Below are positions 45,322-54,268 of a DNA stretch of 64,000 nt, in pieces. The translations under genes and the position numbers were made by a program. Each line of letters opens with the position of its first letter. Positions within the stretch are counted from its first letter, which is position 1. This stretch comes from Clostridium saudiense (lineage in GTDB: Bacteria > Bacillota > Clostridia > Clostridiales > Clostridiaceae). The notes beneath the pieces were generated by a model. The model made no database searches, was not told the origin of the DNA, and saw nothing but the letters and a program-made list of their open reading frames with translations. The DNA is taken from NCBI RefSeq assembly GCF_000577815.1, contig NZ_CBYM010000003.1, forward strand, positions 62,001 through 126,000, in the 5' to 3' direction.

Positions 45322-46191
45322 TTATTTCTTTGGATTTTCTGGGTCTAAAAACGAATACTTTTCTCCATCCTTTTCCCATCCTAAAATAGAATTCATATTA
45401 ACGTTTGCCGCAGCCTTAAATATAGATTTATCAACATCATTAAAGTTTTTCTTCAACTCAGCTATCATATCCTTAATTTCATGTCTCTTATTACCAATCT
45501 TTTCTGCAGCAACCATACAAGCACAATTAAGTGGCCATAATCCAGTATACTTAATAAATCTTATTATTGCTTCTTCCTCTACATAATAAAGTGGTCTTAT
45601 AAGTTCAATACCTTCAAAGTTATCAGCCTTTAATTTAGGTAACATTGTTTTAAAGTTTCCTGCATAAAGAACATTTAACATAGTTGTTTCAATTACGTCA
45701 TTATAGTGATGCCCTAATGCAAGCTTATTGCATCCTAATTCTCTAGCCTTATTATATAATGATCCTCTTCTCATTCTTGCACAAAGATAACATGGATAAT
45801 CTTTTGCTTTTTCATCAATTATTTCGAAGATTTTTGATTCATAAATATGTACTGGAATATTTAAATGCTCGCAGTTTTCTATTAATAAATCTTTTATTTG
45901 TGGATGATATCCTGGATCCATTGCTATAAACTCTACATCAAAATTTACTTGACCATGTTTTTTTAATTCTTGAAATAACTTTGCCATTAATAGCGAGTCT
46001 TTCCCACCTGAAATAGCAACTGCTATTTTGTCACCTTCTTCTATTAATTGATAATCCTTAACTGCTTTTATAAATTTAGACCATATTGGTTTTCTATACC
46101 TTTTAACAATACTTCTTTCTATTTCCTCAAGAGTCTTTTTAGCTTCTTCTGGTACTATTCTTGCGCACCCATTACCTGCTATACCACTCAT
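45322..46191 (-). CDS. TtcA/TilS-like ATP-binding tRNA thiolase
   Basis: 289 residues. The PP-loop SGGKDS (about residues 62-67) adenylates tRNA. CYLCARMRRG (about 135-144) and the later NCACMV supply cysteines for an iron-sulfur cluster, as in TtcA, which makes 2-thiocytidine at tRNA position 32. The lead MSGIAGNGCARIVPEE is an extension usual in clostridial members. ATG with GAGGTGA five bases before it was preferred to the in-frame GTG inside that RBS. Firmicute members may act on other tRNA sites. Confidence 0.85.
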   Translation of the reverse strand: MSGIAGNGCARIVPEEAKKTLEEIERSIVKRYRKPIWSKFIKAVKDYQLIEEGDKIAVAISGGKDSLLMAKLFQELKKHGQVNFDVEFIAMDPGYHPQIKDLLIENCEHLNIPVHIYESKIFEIIDEKAKDYPCYLCARMRRGSLYNKARELGCNKLALGHHYNDVIETTMLNVLYAGNFKTMLPKLKADNFEGIELIRPLYYVEEEAIIRFIKYTGLWPLNCACMVAAEKIGNKRHEIKDMIAELKKNFNDVDKSIFKAAANVNMNSILGWEKDGEKYSFLDPENPKK

Positions 46192-46280
46192 CTTTATCAC
46201 CTCGTATTTTTAATAACAAAATTTATTTTACTTAAATTATATAATAAAAGCAACTATTTACAATAGTTTATGTCATGTAA

Positions 46281-46316
46281 AATAAAGGTTGCATCAATTA
46301 TGATACAACCTTTATT
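46281..46316 (-). terminator. hairpin after the lipoprotein operon
   Basis: AATAAAGGTTG pairs with CAACCTTTATT with an inner ATCA/TGAT helix; moderate T-run on the minus strand. Confidence 0.65.
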
Positions 46317-46346
46317 AAATTAACAAAATTTAATTTAAAATTACAT

Positions 46347-47024
46347 TTATCTGTAATTAATTTCTCCTAGCTCTGGTACATGATCAAACTCAATTTTAGA
46401 ACCTTTGTATGTAAATTCTACACCATCAATCCATTCTCCAGTATATTCAGTTTGTAATAAGTTTCTTATTAAAGTGTATTCAGTTATCTCTCCACCCGTT
46501 GATCCTGCAAAGAAATTGTTATACCAACTTATTCCTTCATAATCTGAAAATTGTACATCTCCAGCATTATTACCCATTTCATCTAAATTAAATACAGCAA
46601 TCTTCTTTCCATCTATGTCTTTAATTTCAGTAAGAGATATTGGTAAATTATCAAAAGCTTTTTCACTTAATACACTTGCAATTTTTGATAGTTTATTCTC
46701 TAACGATTCATTTTTATTAATTTCAACTTCACCTAAATTAATTTCTGCTCCTTGTTCTGCATCTTTAGAGTATAATTTAAATACTTCTACTTTAGATTTA
46801 TCCTCAGAATTTTCTTCTGTATTGCTTATTTGTTCATTATTTTCTTCCTCATCTTCAACTACTGTTTCATCATTTGCACCATCGTTATTTGAATTTGAGT
46901 CTTCAACTACAACATCATCATTTTTGCTTCCAGAAGCATTTGTACCTGTACATCCATAAACTGATGCTCCCATAACAAATATCATTGCTACTGCAATTAT
47001 TTTTTTTAACCTTATGCTTCTCAT
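46347..47024 (-). CDS. lipoprotein with a GerMN-like domain
   Basis: 225 residues. A type-II signal peptide (RLKKIIAVAMIFVMGASVYGC) puts the lipid-bearing Cys at residue 24. A long acidic Asn/Asp/Glu linker (to about 90) is followed by a folded domain with FKLYSKDAEQGAE, ENKLSKIASVLSEKAFDNLP, KKIAVFNLDE, FFAGSTGGEITEYTLIRNLL and GVEFTYKG. That order resembles the GerMN domain of spore-germination and sporulation proteins; the match is by eye. GGAGGAAGAGAT before this ATG excludes the 23-codon upstream extension. Last gene of a three-gene operon, 19 bases after the PHP phosphatase. Confidence 0.72.
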   Translation of the reverse strand: MRSIRLKKIIAVAMIFVMGASVYGCTGTNASGSKNDDVVVEDSNSNNDGANDETVVEDEEENNEQISNTEENSEDKSKVEVFKLYSKDAEQGAEINLGEVEINKNESLENKLSKIASVLSEKAFDNLPISLTEIKDIDGKKIAVFNLDEMGNNAGDVQFSDYEGISWYNNFFAGSTGGEITEYTLIRNLLQTEYTGEWIDGVEFTYKGSKIEFDHVPELGEINYR

Positions 47025-47043
47025 ATCTCTTCCTCCAATTATA

Positions 47044-47838
47044 TTATTTGAAGTTGAACCCAACATCCTTAGCTTCATGAGAGTCAGATCCATAAACCAT
47101 TTGTATATTATTTTTTATTGCTAAATCATACAAATCTCCACTTGGATATTTTTCTCCACAATACTGCTTTCTTAATCCGGCTGTATTACAGTCCAATTCA
47201 TAATTTCTTAATTTAACTTCATTAATTATTTCTTCAAATAATTTATCATTTTTATAGTTAATAGGATATAGCTTATTAAATATCCTGATTAATGTAGGAT
47301 GCCCAATCCTTTTAGGCTTGTAATTTCCTAAATTACTTTTTATTCCCTTCAATAATGTATTATAATATAAATTATATATTTTTTCTACACTTCCCAACTT
47401 ATTTAATAACTCTTCAAATGACTCAATACAATCAAATGCATAATATTTTTCATCATACATTCCTATATGAACAGAGATAATCGCATCATCTAAATACTTT
47501 CCATATTCATTAAGCATATTTGTTGTAAACTCTTCATAACCTTCTAAATAATCTACTTCTAATCCAACATTTATTTTAATTTTATCTTTATATTTTTCTT
47601 TATAATAACTTGCTTCTTTTAAATATTTTTTCATTTCCTCTATATTAGGAGCAGCCGAGCTTAAAAACTCCTTATCTATTCCATATAAAACTAAACCTTC
47701 TGGCATAGTCATGTGCTCTGTAAATGTAATTTCTTCTATTCCTAATTCTATTGCCTTTGTTAAATACTCCTCAAAACTATCATTACTTCCATGTGGACAA
47801 TAATGACTGTGTACATGTCCATCTCTCTTACTATTCAA
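47044..47838 (-). CDS. PHP-family histidinol-phosphatase-like hydrolase
   Basis: 264 residues. DGHVHSHYCPHG (metal ligands HxH) and FTEHM near the N-terminus, H-containing IISVHIG in the middle and GSDSHEAKDVG at the end are the metal sites of the PHP/HisK-type histidinol phosphatases. No histidine-biosynthesis genes are near, so another phosphate ester is possible. I start at TTG, six bases after GGGAGGA; a TTG overlapping the RBS is less likely and there is no ATG. Lies between the BRCT and lipoprotein genes. Confidence 0.85.
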   Translation of the reverse strand: MNSKRDGHVHSHYCPHGSNDSFEEYLTKAIELGIEEITFTEHMTMPEGLVLYGIDKEFLSSAAPNIEEMKKYLKEASYYKEKYKDKIKINVGLEVDYLEGYEEFTTNMLNEYGKYLDDAIISVHIGMYDEKYYAFDCIESFEELLNKLGSVEKIYNLYYNTLLKGIKSNLGNYKPKRIGHPTLIRIFNKLYPINYKNDKLFEEIINEVKLRNYELDCNTAGLRKQYCGEKYPSGDLYDLAIKNNIQMVYGSDSHEAKDVGFNFK

Positions 47839-47865
47839 CTTATTTCCTCCCAATTATTTTATTAA

Positions 47866-48450
47866 TCAATTCATAAGCATTTTATTAAAAACCCCTAAAA
47901 TAATTGTATTTATATTATCCTTTTTAGCTTTATCTAAAATATTAGTTATTTTAGAGCTTGGCTGATAAACTATTAAATCAACCTTTTCCTCTTCAAAATT
48001 CTCTATAATATTTCCACCATTTAATTTTATATTTCTAATAGTTTTCATTTTAATAGCTTCATTATTTATAAGCAATAATATATTTTTTCTCAAAATATAT
48101 ATCACTTCATTTATATTTTCATTAGTATTTATATTTAATATGTCTTCATCAATATCATTTTCTACATTACTTATTTTACCTTCTAAAATATCTTTAAAAT
48201 CATTTGTAGTAATTATTTCACACCCCAAAACTTTTGCTTTTCTAAGCTTGCTACCTGCTTTCTCACCAACAATTAAAAGATCACATTTTTTCGTTACTAC
48301 AGTATCAACATTAGCCCCTGCCTGTCTTGCAAGCCTCATCAGTTCTCCTCTTACTAAAAAACCTCTACCTGTAAAAACAACATTTTTACCACCTAATATC
48401 TCTCTTGCTGAATTAAAATCTATTTTTTTGTAGTCTATTCTATCCTGCAT
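47866..48450 (-). CDS. stand-alone BRCT-domain protein
   Basis: 194 residues. A BRCT domain of the DNA-ligase type occupies about residues 17-90: LGGKNVVFTGRGFLVRGEL, ARQAGANVDTVVTKKCDLLIVG and SKLRKAKVLGCEIITTNDF. The second half (about 115-190) has a similar strand/helix order (RNIKLNGGNIIENFEEEKVD, then LIVYQPSSKI), perhaps a decayed second BRCT. There is no catalytic domain. Such domains bind DNA ends, nicks or phosphoproteins. First gene of an operon with the PHP phosphatase and lipoprotein, a combination I cannot explain. Confidence 0.82.
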   Translation of the reverse strand: MQDRIDYKKIDFNSAREILGGKNVVFTGRGFLVRGELMRLARQAGANVDTVVTKKCDLLIVGEKAGSKLRKAKVLGCEIITTNDFKDILEGKISNVENDIDEDILNINTNENINEVIYILRKNILLLINNEAIKMKTIRNIKLNGGNIIENFEEEKVDLIVYQPSSKITNILDKAKKDNINTIILGVFNKMLMN

Positions 48451-48653
48451 CTTTTATCATCCCTTAATCTAAATCCTAACTTCATTTTTCTTTAGCACTA
48501 ATTTTCATTTAACTTATATTATATCATTTTATTAAACTAAAGAATACTAACATATTTATTAAAAATCACTATATATATATTATGAAATCAAATTTTATAT
48601 TATTTATTATCAATTTTTAAACCTATTATTTTTATTGATTGGAGGAATTTTAA

Positions 48654-49781
48654 TTGAATGAAAAATTAAAAACTGACATTAACTCCTTAATTACTTTTCT
48701 AGAGCAACATAATAATGTAAATATTAATGCAGTAATGGGGTTAGATGGATTTGTTGATCAAATCCTTCATGTTGTTAAAACAAGAACTGATGCAAATAAC
48801 TATATTAGAATGGAAACATTAAGTGAATTCGGCGATTTTATCAGTAAAGCTGCTGGATTAAGCTCAAATGTTGAATTTATTCCTCTTCAAAGCAAACTTG
48901 GTGGTAATGGGCCTATTATGAGCAATGCTTTGTCTACCTATGGCTTAAATATAAATTATATAGGTGCCCTTGGTGAAGATTCTATTAATCCCGTTTTTAT
49001 TGAAATGTCTAAGAAATGTAATATAATTTCTATTTCAAATCCTGGCCTTACAGATGCAGTTGAATTTTTAGACGGAAAACTTATGATTGGCAAACGTGAA
49101 TGCTTAAAAGATGTTAATTGGAATAAGATCAAAGAAAAAGTTGGAGTAGAAAAGTTAACCTCCATTATTGATAGTTCAACCTTAGTAGGATTAGAAAACT
49201 GGACTATGCTTCCTTATATGGCTCAAATTTGGAAAGGTTTAATTAATGAAGTACTTCCTAATCTAAATAAAAAAGATAATAAATATATCTTCTTTGATTT
49301 AGCAGATCCTGAAAATAGATTAAAATCTGATGTTTTAGAAGCCTTATCATTATTAAAAGAATTTTCATCTAAATTTAATGTTATTTTAGGATTGAATGAA
49401 AAAGAAGCCTATGAAATTGGAGAAATCTTTGGAGTAACTTCACAAGAAAATAAAATTCCTTTAAAAAATCTTATAATAGAGCTTTATAAAAGATTAAGTA
49501 TCAATACACTAGTAATTCATCCTGTAAAGGAAGCATGTGCAGTATGTAATGGGAAATACTATTATACTCCTGGGCCTTACGAACCAAATCCAAAATTAAC
49601 TACAGGTGCTGGAGATAATTTTAATGCCGGCTTCTGCTTTGGACAAGTCTTAGGACTTTCTACTCAACTTTCACTAGTTTTAGGAACTGCAACATCTGGT
49701 TATTATGTAAGAAATGCTAAGAGTCCAACCTTAAAAGATATTATCACTTTTTTAAATTACTGGGAAAACTCATTAAATTAA
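48654..49781 (+). CDS. PfkB-family carbohydrate kinase
   Basis: 375 residues. The ribokinase fold shows a substrate-side GGNGPIMSNAL (about residues 83-93), the lid strand NINYIGALG, and the C-terminal TTGAGDNFNAGF with the catalytic Asp and anion hole. It is longer than ribokinase (about 310), with extra helices near residues 190-270. TTG is used as start, four bases after GGAGGAATTT; the nearby ATG is out of frame. Substrate unknown, as no sugar genes adjoin. Confidence 0.85.
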   Translation: MNEKLKTDINSLITFLEQHNNVNINAVMGLDGFVDQILHVVKTRTDANNYIRMETLSEFGDFISKAAGLSSNVEFIPLQSKLGGNGPIMSNALSTYGLNINYIGALGEDSINPVFIEMSKKCNIISISNPGLTDAVEFLDGKLMIGKRECLKDVNWNKIKEKVGVEKLTSIIDSSTLVGLENWTMLPYMAQIWKGLINEVLPNLNKKDNKYIFFDLADPENRLKSDVLEALSLLKEFSSKFNVILGLNEKEAYEIGEIFGVTSQENKIPLKNLIIELYKRLSINTLVIHPVKEACAVCNGKYYYTPGPYEPNPKLTTGAGDNFNAGFCFGQVLGLSTQLSLVLGTATSGYYVRNAKSPTLKDIITFLNYWENSLN

Positions 49782-49864
49782 TATATTTTCAACAAAAAAT
49801 TATGTCAACTTTTTTGGCCTAATCATATTATATATTATAACAACAAATGAGGAGGAATATTTTT

Positions 49865-50257
49865 ATGAGTACTAGATATAATAGATGTAGATATTCTAAT
49901 TACCAAAGTGATGACAATTCAGAAAATACTGTAGATGATCATGTTCATGAATTTGAAGGTTCAACAATGTTTGCTGAAGAATGCGATGATAAACACAACC
50001 ATCGTTTTGCTGGAGTTACTGGTGAAGCTATAAAATATGGTAAATCACATGTTCATAAGCTATCTACTAATACAGACTTTGTAGATCACCATCATAAAAT
50101 TTGTGATACTACAGGTCCTGCAATATATGTAGGTAATGGCAAACATGTTCATCTAGTAAAAGGCTATACTACAACTGTTGATGGACATCGTCATGAATAT
50201 ATCTTTGCTACTTTAATAGAAGCACCTACTGTAGATGAAAGCAATTCTGATTGCTAA
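49865..50257 (+). CDS. ymaF: YmaF family histidine-rich protein
   Basis: 130 residues. Six H-x-H triplets occur through the chain (HVH, HNH, HVH, HHH, HVH, HRH), set in repeating beta-strand-like units such as TGEAIKYGKSHVHKL and TGPAIYVGNGKHVHLV. This is the YmaF pattern, with unknown function but evident metal-binding capacity. GAGGAGGAAT fixes this ATG; an earlier ATG lies inside the RBS. Monocistronic. Confidence 0.88.
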   Translation: MSTRYNRCRYSNYQSDDNSENTVDDHVHEFEGSTMFAEECDDKHNHRFAGVTGEAIKYGKSHVHKLSTNTDFVDHHHKICDTTGPAIYVGNGKHVHLVKGYTTTVDGHRHEYIFATLIEAPTVDESNSDC

Positions 50258-50329
50258 GTAGTATTTTTATCTTAATAATCTAATCTTTATCTTTATAAAG
50301 AAAATAACAAATAAATAGTACAAATAAAT

Positions 50330-50358
50330 AGTAGAGGAATAAATACCTCTACTGTTCT
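50330..50358. terminator. terminator between convergent genes
   Basis: AGTAGAGG pairs with CCTCTACT over an 8-base loop, then GTTCTTTTT. Confidence 0.75.
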
Positions 50359-50388
50359 TTTTATTATCTAATAATACCTTTTTTAATA

Positions 50389-51786
50389 TTATCTAACAAG
50401 GAAATCATAAAACAATTTTCTCTCTATTCGAATATCTTGTTCAAAATTAAAGAAATCGTCTTTATCATATTTTTCTTTTATTAATTTTAATAACTCTGAA
50501 TTTTCCCCGTAATATTCCTCTTCATAACTTTTTGATTGACTATTTATCTCCTCACATGGGAAATTAATAAATCCACCATCTGTTATGGATTTTATGTACT
50601 CTAACTTTTCTACAAACCATTTTCTATTTACTGGTGCAAACCTCGGTTCTTCCCACACTGATTGGAATCCTAAGATAAATTGTGCATCTCTATGATAGAA
50701 AGCTGTACTATCACTTTTAACTTCTTTTATTACTCCACCTAATCCATAAAAAGTTATTGCTGTATAAGTAGCTCCTTCCGCTCTTTCATCAATTAATTCT
50801 AAAAGTTTAGTAATTTCTTCTCTAGTATAATCCTTATAAACAAATCTACCAGCACTTTTATATCTTTCAAATTCTGGATGACTATCTTGAATTATTTTAT
50901 TTGCTTCAAAAATATCTATATAATCAAGTTTATAACTTCCTTGAGATACAATATCTTTAATCGGCTTTAGTATTTCATTTGTCAGCTTTTTATCTCCATA
51001 TACTAATCCAACTATTTTAACACCTTTGCCTCTATCACTTGAATTATAACAAGCTAACTTAAAATTAGCCCTTTTATCCATTACCTTATAAATCTCTTGC
51101 CATTTTTCAAGCAAATTAACATTTTCTTCAAAATCTATATGTGTAAAATCTATATTAACTAATGTAACCATATCAATTTTAGGTGGTAAATTATAAGTCA
51201 TAGAAGTAACTACACCAAAATTACCTCCACCACAACCTCTTAATGCCCAAAACAAATCTTCATTTACTTCCTTATTACAAACTATAGTTTGGCCATTGCA
51301 ATCTATTAATTCAACTTCAACTAATCTATCACATCCAAGTCCTAAAAGCCTTGCCGAGTATCCCCAGCCTCCACCTAAAGTAAATCCAACTGCACTTACT
51401 GTAGGGCATCCCCCACCTGGAAATGGATATCCTTTTCTACCAGTAGCTTCATACAACTCTCTATTTCTTACTCCAGCTTGTACCTTTACTCTTTCATTTT
51501 CTTCATCCATGTATATTTTATTCATTTTACTTACATCAATTACTACTACATCATTTCCGTTAGAATATCCTTCATAATGGTGGCGTCCATTTCTTATTCT
51601 TATTGAAAGTGAATTAGCCTTTGCAAATATAATTGCATTTTTGATATCATCTTCTGTTTTACAATATACAATTATTAGTGGATACTTCTCTATCGCCCTG
51701 TTCCATGCTTTTCTTTCTTCTTCATATTCAAAATCTTCCCTAGTAATAATTTCACCAGTTAATCTTCCATAATCGTAGTTAATCAT
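50389..51786 (-). CDS. FAD-linked oxidoreductase with BBE domain
   Basis: 465 residues of the berberine-bridge-enzyme family. The FAD-binding part (to about 215) has the histidine attachment motif GRHHYEG and GGCPTVSAVGFTLGGGWGY, whose Cys is placed for a second covalent FAD bond, as in glucooligosaccharide oxidase. The C-terminal BBE segment contains YYGENSELLKLIKEKYD and FNFEQDI. These enzymes oxidise sugars, alkaloids or alcohols, usually with O2, which is odd in an anaerobe; another acceptor is likely. Cytoplasmic by sequence. Poorly spaced RBS (TGAGGTG upstream). Confidence 0.87.
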   Translation of the reverse strand: MINYDYGRLTGEIITREDFEYEEERKAWNRAIEKYPLIIVYCKTEDDIKNAIIFAKANSLSIRIRNGRHHYEGYSNGNDVVVIDVSKMNKIYMDEENERVKVQAGVRNRELYEATGRKGYPFPGGGCPTVSAVGFTLGGGWGYSARLLGLGCDRLVEVELIDCNGQTIVCNKEVNEDLFWALRGCGGGNFGVVTSMTYNLPPKIDMVTLVNIDFTHIDFEENVNLLEKWQEIYKVMDKRANFKLACYNSSDRGKGVKIVGLVYGDKKLTNEILKPIKDIVSQGSYKLDYIDIFEANKIIQDSHPEFERYKSAGRFVYKDYTREEITKLLELIDERAEGATYTAITFYGLGGVIKEVKSDSTAFYHRDAQFILGFQSVWEEPRFAPVNRKWFVEKLEYIKSITDGGFINFPCEEINSQSKSYEEEYYGENSELLKLIKEKYDKDDFFNFEQDIRIERKLFYDFLVR

Positions 51787-51908
51787 TATTTCACCTCAAT
51801 ATTGTTTATTAAATAATGTTTTTTATCTCTCTTTTTACTTATAATTGTATCAATAATTTTCTTATTATTAAATAGGCATATATAATTGTTGGTAATCAAA
51901 CTTTATTT

Positions 51909-52463
51909 TTACCACACAATTGTAGTTTTATTTTTTGAATTCCTACAAGGTAGCTTGAATTCAAAAAACTTTAGATTTTTTCCTCTTGGTGAAAACCTAT
52001 CACAAACTATATGTAATATATATCCCATTGTAAAGCCCAATGTTAAATAAATATTTCCTATAAAGTAAACGCAACCACAGAATAGAAATGTTCCCAACCA
52101 TTTATGAGTAAACATTCTATGCGGTGATAATTTCCCTAGTATTGTTACTATACAAAACATAATAGCTCCAAAATAATTACTAAAATTACTTTGTAAAAAT
52201 AGAATAATATCATTTACATTTAGCATAATTCCTAACATATATCCTATAAATATTGCTATTATTAAAAAGGTTAATATTTTATTAAATACCTGTCTTACTT
52301 TTGAATTATGAGAATCTATATCTGGCATATATGAACCTATAAACCCTCCTATTATTAATGGTATTAAATAAATTACACTATCAAATGTTTTTGTTATTAA
52401 GAAACCAACTCCCATTGTTGCTGTTGCAGTAGTCCCTACAATCATATGTTCTTTTCCACTCAT
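51909..52463 (-). CDS. YdjM/DUF457-like membrane metal-dependent hydrolase
   Basis: 184 residues with four or five helices. GSYMPDIDSHNSK (about residues 43-55) and HRMFTHKWLGTF (about 114-125) are the His/Asp clusters that define the LexA-regulated YdjM family. Despite the 'hydrolase' label no substrate is established. No LexA box stood out upstream. It precedes the BBE flavoenzyme gene by 122 bases on the same strand. Confidence 0.85.
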   Translation of the reverse strand: MSGKEHMIVGTTATATMGVGFLITKTFDSVIYLIPLIIGGFIGSYMPDIDSHNSKVRQVFNKILTFLIIAIFIGYMLGIMLNVNDIILFLQSNFSNYFGAIMFCIVTILGKLSPHRMFTHKWLGTFLFCGCVYFIGNIYLTLGFTMGYILHIVCDRFSPRGKNLKFFEFKLPCRNSKNKTTIVW

Positions 52464-52589
52464 TAATTTTCCATCCTTTGTACAAAATATACTATCGCAT
52501 CATTTAATTTTACTACAAATTTACTCAAAGTGAAAGTATGTTCTTGCCATTCCTCTATTTACCAATCTAAATATTTATGTATAAAAAAA

Positions 52590-52607
52590 GCATCAAATTA
52601 ATGATGC
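52590..52607 (-). terminator. terminator of the arsR/nifX-like operon
   Basis: GCATCA pairs with TGATGC over six bases, followed by seven Ts on the minus strand. Confidence 0.75.
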
Positions 52608-52622
52608 CCTTTCATTATATAT

Positions 52623-53003
52623 TTAATTGTTACCATGATGAGAACATCCATCATGATTACATGTATGAGTGCTATCAAATTCTTTTAATACACCATTCTT
52701 AAGTGAATTAATATTATCTGATATTGTTCCTTCAATAGCTTTATATACTTTTATTCCCATTGAATTTAACTTAATAATTGCCCCTTTTCCTATTCCTCCT
52801 ACAACTACAGCATCAACTACCTCTCCTGATAATGCTTTAATAGGATTACACTTTCCATGTTCATGCCCTAAATCACCATTACTAATTGATTTAACTACAT
52901 TACTTTCCCCGTCCCATACAACAAATTCTGGAGCACTTCCAAAGTGATTATATGGCATACTATTTAATCCTTCGTTAGAGTTAACTGGAAAACATACTTT
53001 CAT
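52623..53003 (-). CDS. NifX/NifB-type dinitrogenase Fe-Mo cofactor-like protein with His/Cys tail
   Basis: 126 residues of the NifX/NafY fold that carries iron-sulfur clusters: MKVCFPVNSNEG, NHFGSAPEF, VVVGGIGKGAI. The tail, THTCNHDGCSHHGNN, adds two Cys and four His after the fold and could bind metal. Non-nitrogen-fixing Firmicutes have many such proteins of unclear role. It starts two bases after the stop of the ArsR gene, so both are made together. RBS GGAGGAGT overlaps the ArsR end. Confidence 0.88.
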   Translation of the reverse strand: MKVCFPVNSNEGLNSMPYNHFGSAPEFVVWDGESNVVKSISNGDLGHEHGKCNPIKALSGEVVDAVVVGGIGKGAIIKLNSMGIKVYKAIEGTISDNINSLKNGVLKEFDSTHTCNHDGCSHHGNN

Positions 53004-53005
53004 TT

Positions 53006-53389
53006 TTACTCCTCCTTAATTTTGTTTTTACAACAACCCTTCATGGATTTGCACCCACGCTTACACCTAGCAGTATTTGCCTCTTCAATATTAAAATTGT
53101 ACTCATTTGAAATTAAATCAGTATTTTTATGAATAAGAAGATTTATAAAACCTATAGCTTCTTCTAATACTTTCTCATTTAATTCATACATAACATAGTA
53201 TCCTTGTTTATATGCAATTATTATATTAGCTTCTTTTAAAATCTTAATATGCTGAGATACTGCAGCTTCAGAAATTTCTAAATGCTTAGCAATTCCCTTT
53301 GCACAAATATTTCTATTTGATAATAAAATCAGAATTTTTACTCTTGTTTCATCGCCTATAGCTTTAAATATCTTAATCTTCTCGTTCAT
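53006..53389 (-). CDS. ArsR-family HTH regulator with Cys-rich tail
   Basis: 127 residues. The winged HTH (about 1-85) contains GDETRVKILILL and the recognition helix ISEAAVSQHIKIL. The tail ends ARCKRGCKSMKGCCKNK: five Cys in a basic setting, a likely sensor site for a metal or redox change. It does not have the ELCVCDL metal motif of ArsR/CadC in the recognition helix. AGAGGTG serves the ATG; the GTG two codons earlier is part of the RBS. A 28-bp perfect palindrome just upstream should be its operator. Confidence 0.9.
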   Translation of the reverse strand: MNEKIKIFKAIGDETRVKILILLSNRNICAKGIAKHLEISEAAVSQHIKILKEANIIIAYKQGYYVMYELNEKVLEEAIGFINLLIHKNTDLISNEYNFNIEEANTARCKRGCKSMKGCCKNKIKEE

Positions 53390-53400
53390 AAGCACCTCTA

Positions 53401-53428
53401 ATTTAATTAAGTAATTACTTAATTAAAT
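53401..53428 (-). promoter_or_regulatory. 28-bp perfect palindrome, probable ArsR operator
   Basis: Half-site ATTTAATTAAGTAA and its exact complement, with no spacer, begins 11 bases before the start codon. The inner part (TAAGTAATTACTTA) resembles ArsR/SmtB operators. A repressor here would block its own operon. Confidence 0.75.
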
Positions 53429-53658
53429 ATTAATACTCTTAATTAGTTTTCTCAAACGCTAAATTTACTTGTTTTTCCTTAAAACTTATTAAATTTTATT
53501 ATTTAGTTTAATTGCCTCTCAAATTCTATCTTTTCCTTCTGCCTTTAAATCCTTTTTTATCCAAATAATTATAGAACATTATTTATTCCCTTCTATTCAT
53601 AAACTAATTTAATCTCTCTGGTATTAAGTTTTAAAAAAATATATTATAAACAAAGTAC

Positions 53659-54156
53659 TTATCCTTCTAAAAATTTTTTTACTTCTTTTCTCCCATTTAA
53701 AACTACAATATTTTTTTCTTTATATAAACTTAATTTTTTAAGTATTTCTGGTCTAATTTTTTTGTTATAACTCAATACCCATTTAAAAAATTCTATATCA
53801 ATTCCCTCTGGACAACCATCAGCCATATCTGGTCTGCTTTTTCCTCTATACATAAATCGTCTCTTGAAAATTCTATAAAGACAAATATACGTTGGCATAT
53901 TAATAAATATTATAGTATCTGCATCTTTTGCCCTTATGTCAATTGTTTTAATATAATTACCATCTATTATCCATTTATCTTTGCTTATTACTTCTTTAAT
54001 TTTTTTATTAAATTCTTTCTGCGGAGTTTCAATCCAGCCTTTATTCCAAAACAACTTATCTAAATTATATACTGGTATATCTAATTTATTAGATAATTTC
54101 CTGGAAAATGTTGATTTCCCTGCTCCACCACATCCTATCACAATAATTTTATCCAC
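53659..54156 (-). CDS. P-loop kinase of the topology-modulation (FlaR-like) family
   Basis: 165 residues. A Walker A loop GCGGAGKST (about residues 8-16), NLDKLFWNKGW and IIDGNY resemble adenylate/shikimate-kinase-like proteins annotated as topology modulation proteins. MYRGKSRPDMADGCPEGID is the conserved centre. The real substrate is unknown. GTG is the start, chosen because AGGGG stands eight bases before it; a GTG three codons earlier overlaps the RBS. Single gene; no terminator was seen. Confidence 0.82.
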   Translation of the reverse strand: MDKIIVIGCGGAGKSTFSRKLSNKLDIPVYNLDKLFWNKGWIETPQKEFNKKIKEVISKDKWIIDGNYIKTIDIRAKDADTIIFINMPTYICLYRIFKRRFMYRGKSRPDMADGCPEGIDIEFFKWVLSYNKKIRPEILKKLSLYKEKNIVVLNGRKEVKKFLEG

Positions 54157-54268
54157 ACTCTCCACCCCTATTTCTCAAAAATAAATTTCCTTCTAATAAA
54201 ATAAATACTTTTTATATTTTAAAGTTTTAATTCATATTTTTTGAAATATATATGCATAATATTAAAAA

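Noticed and set aside
53429-53658. Gene or RNA in the 230-base gap upstream of the arsR operator
   Set aside because: No frame over 20 codons with an RBS and no stable hairpin; it looks like plain AT-rich spacer.
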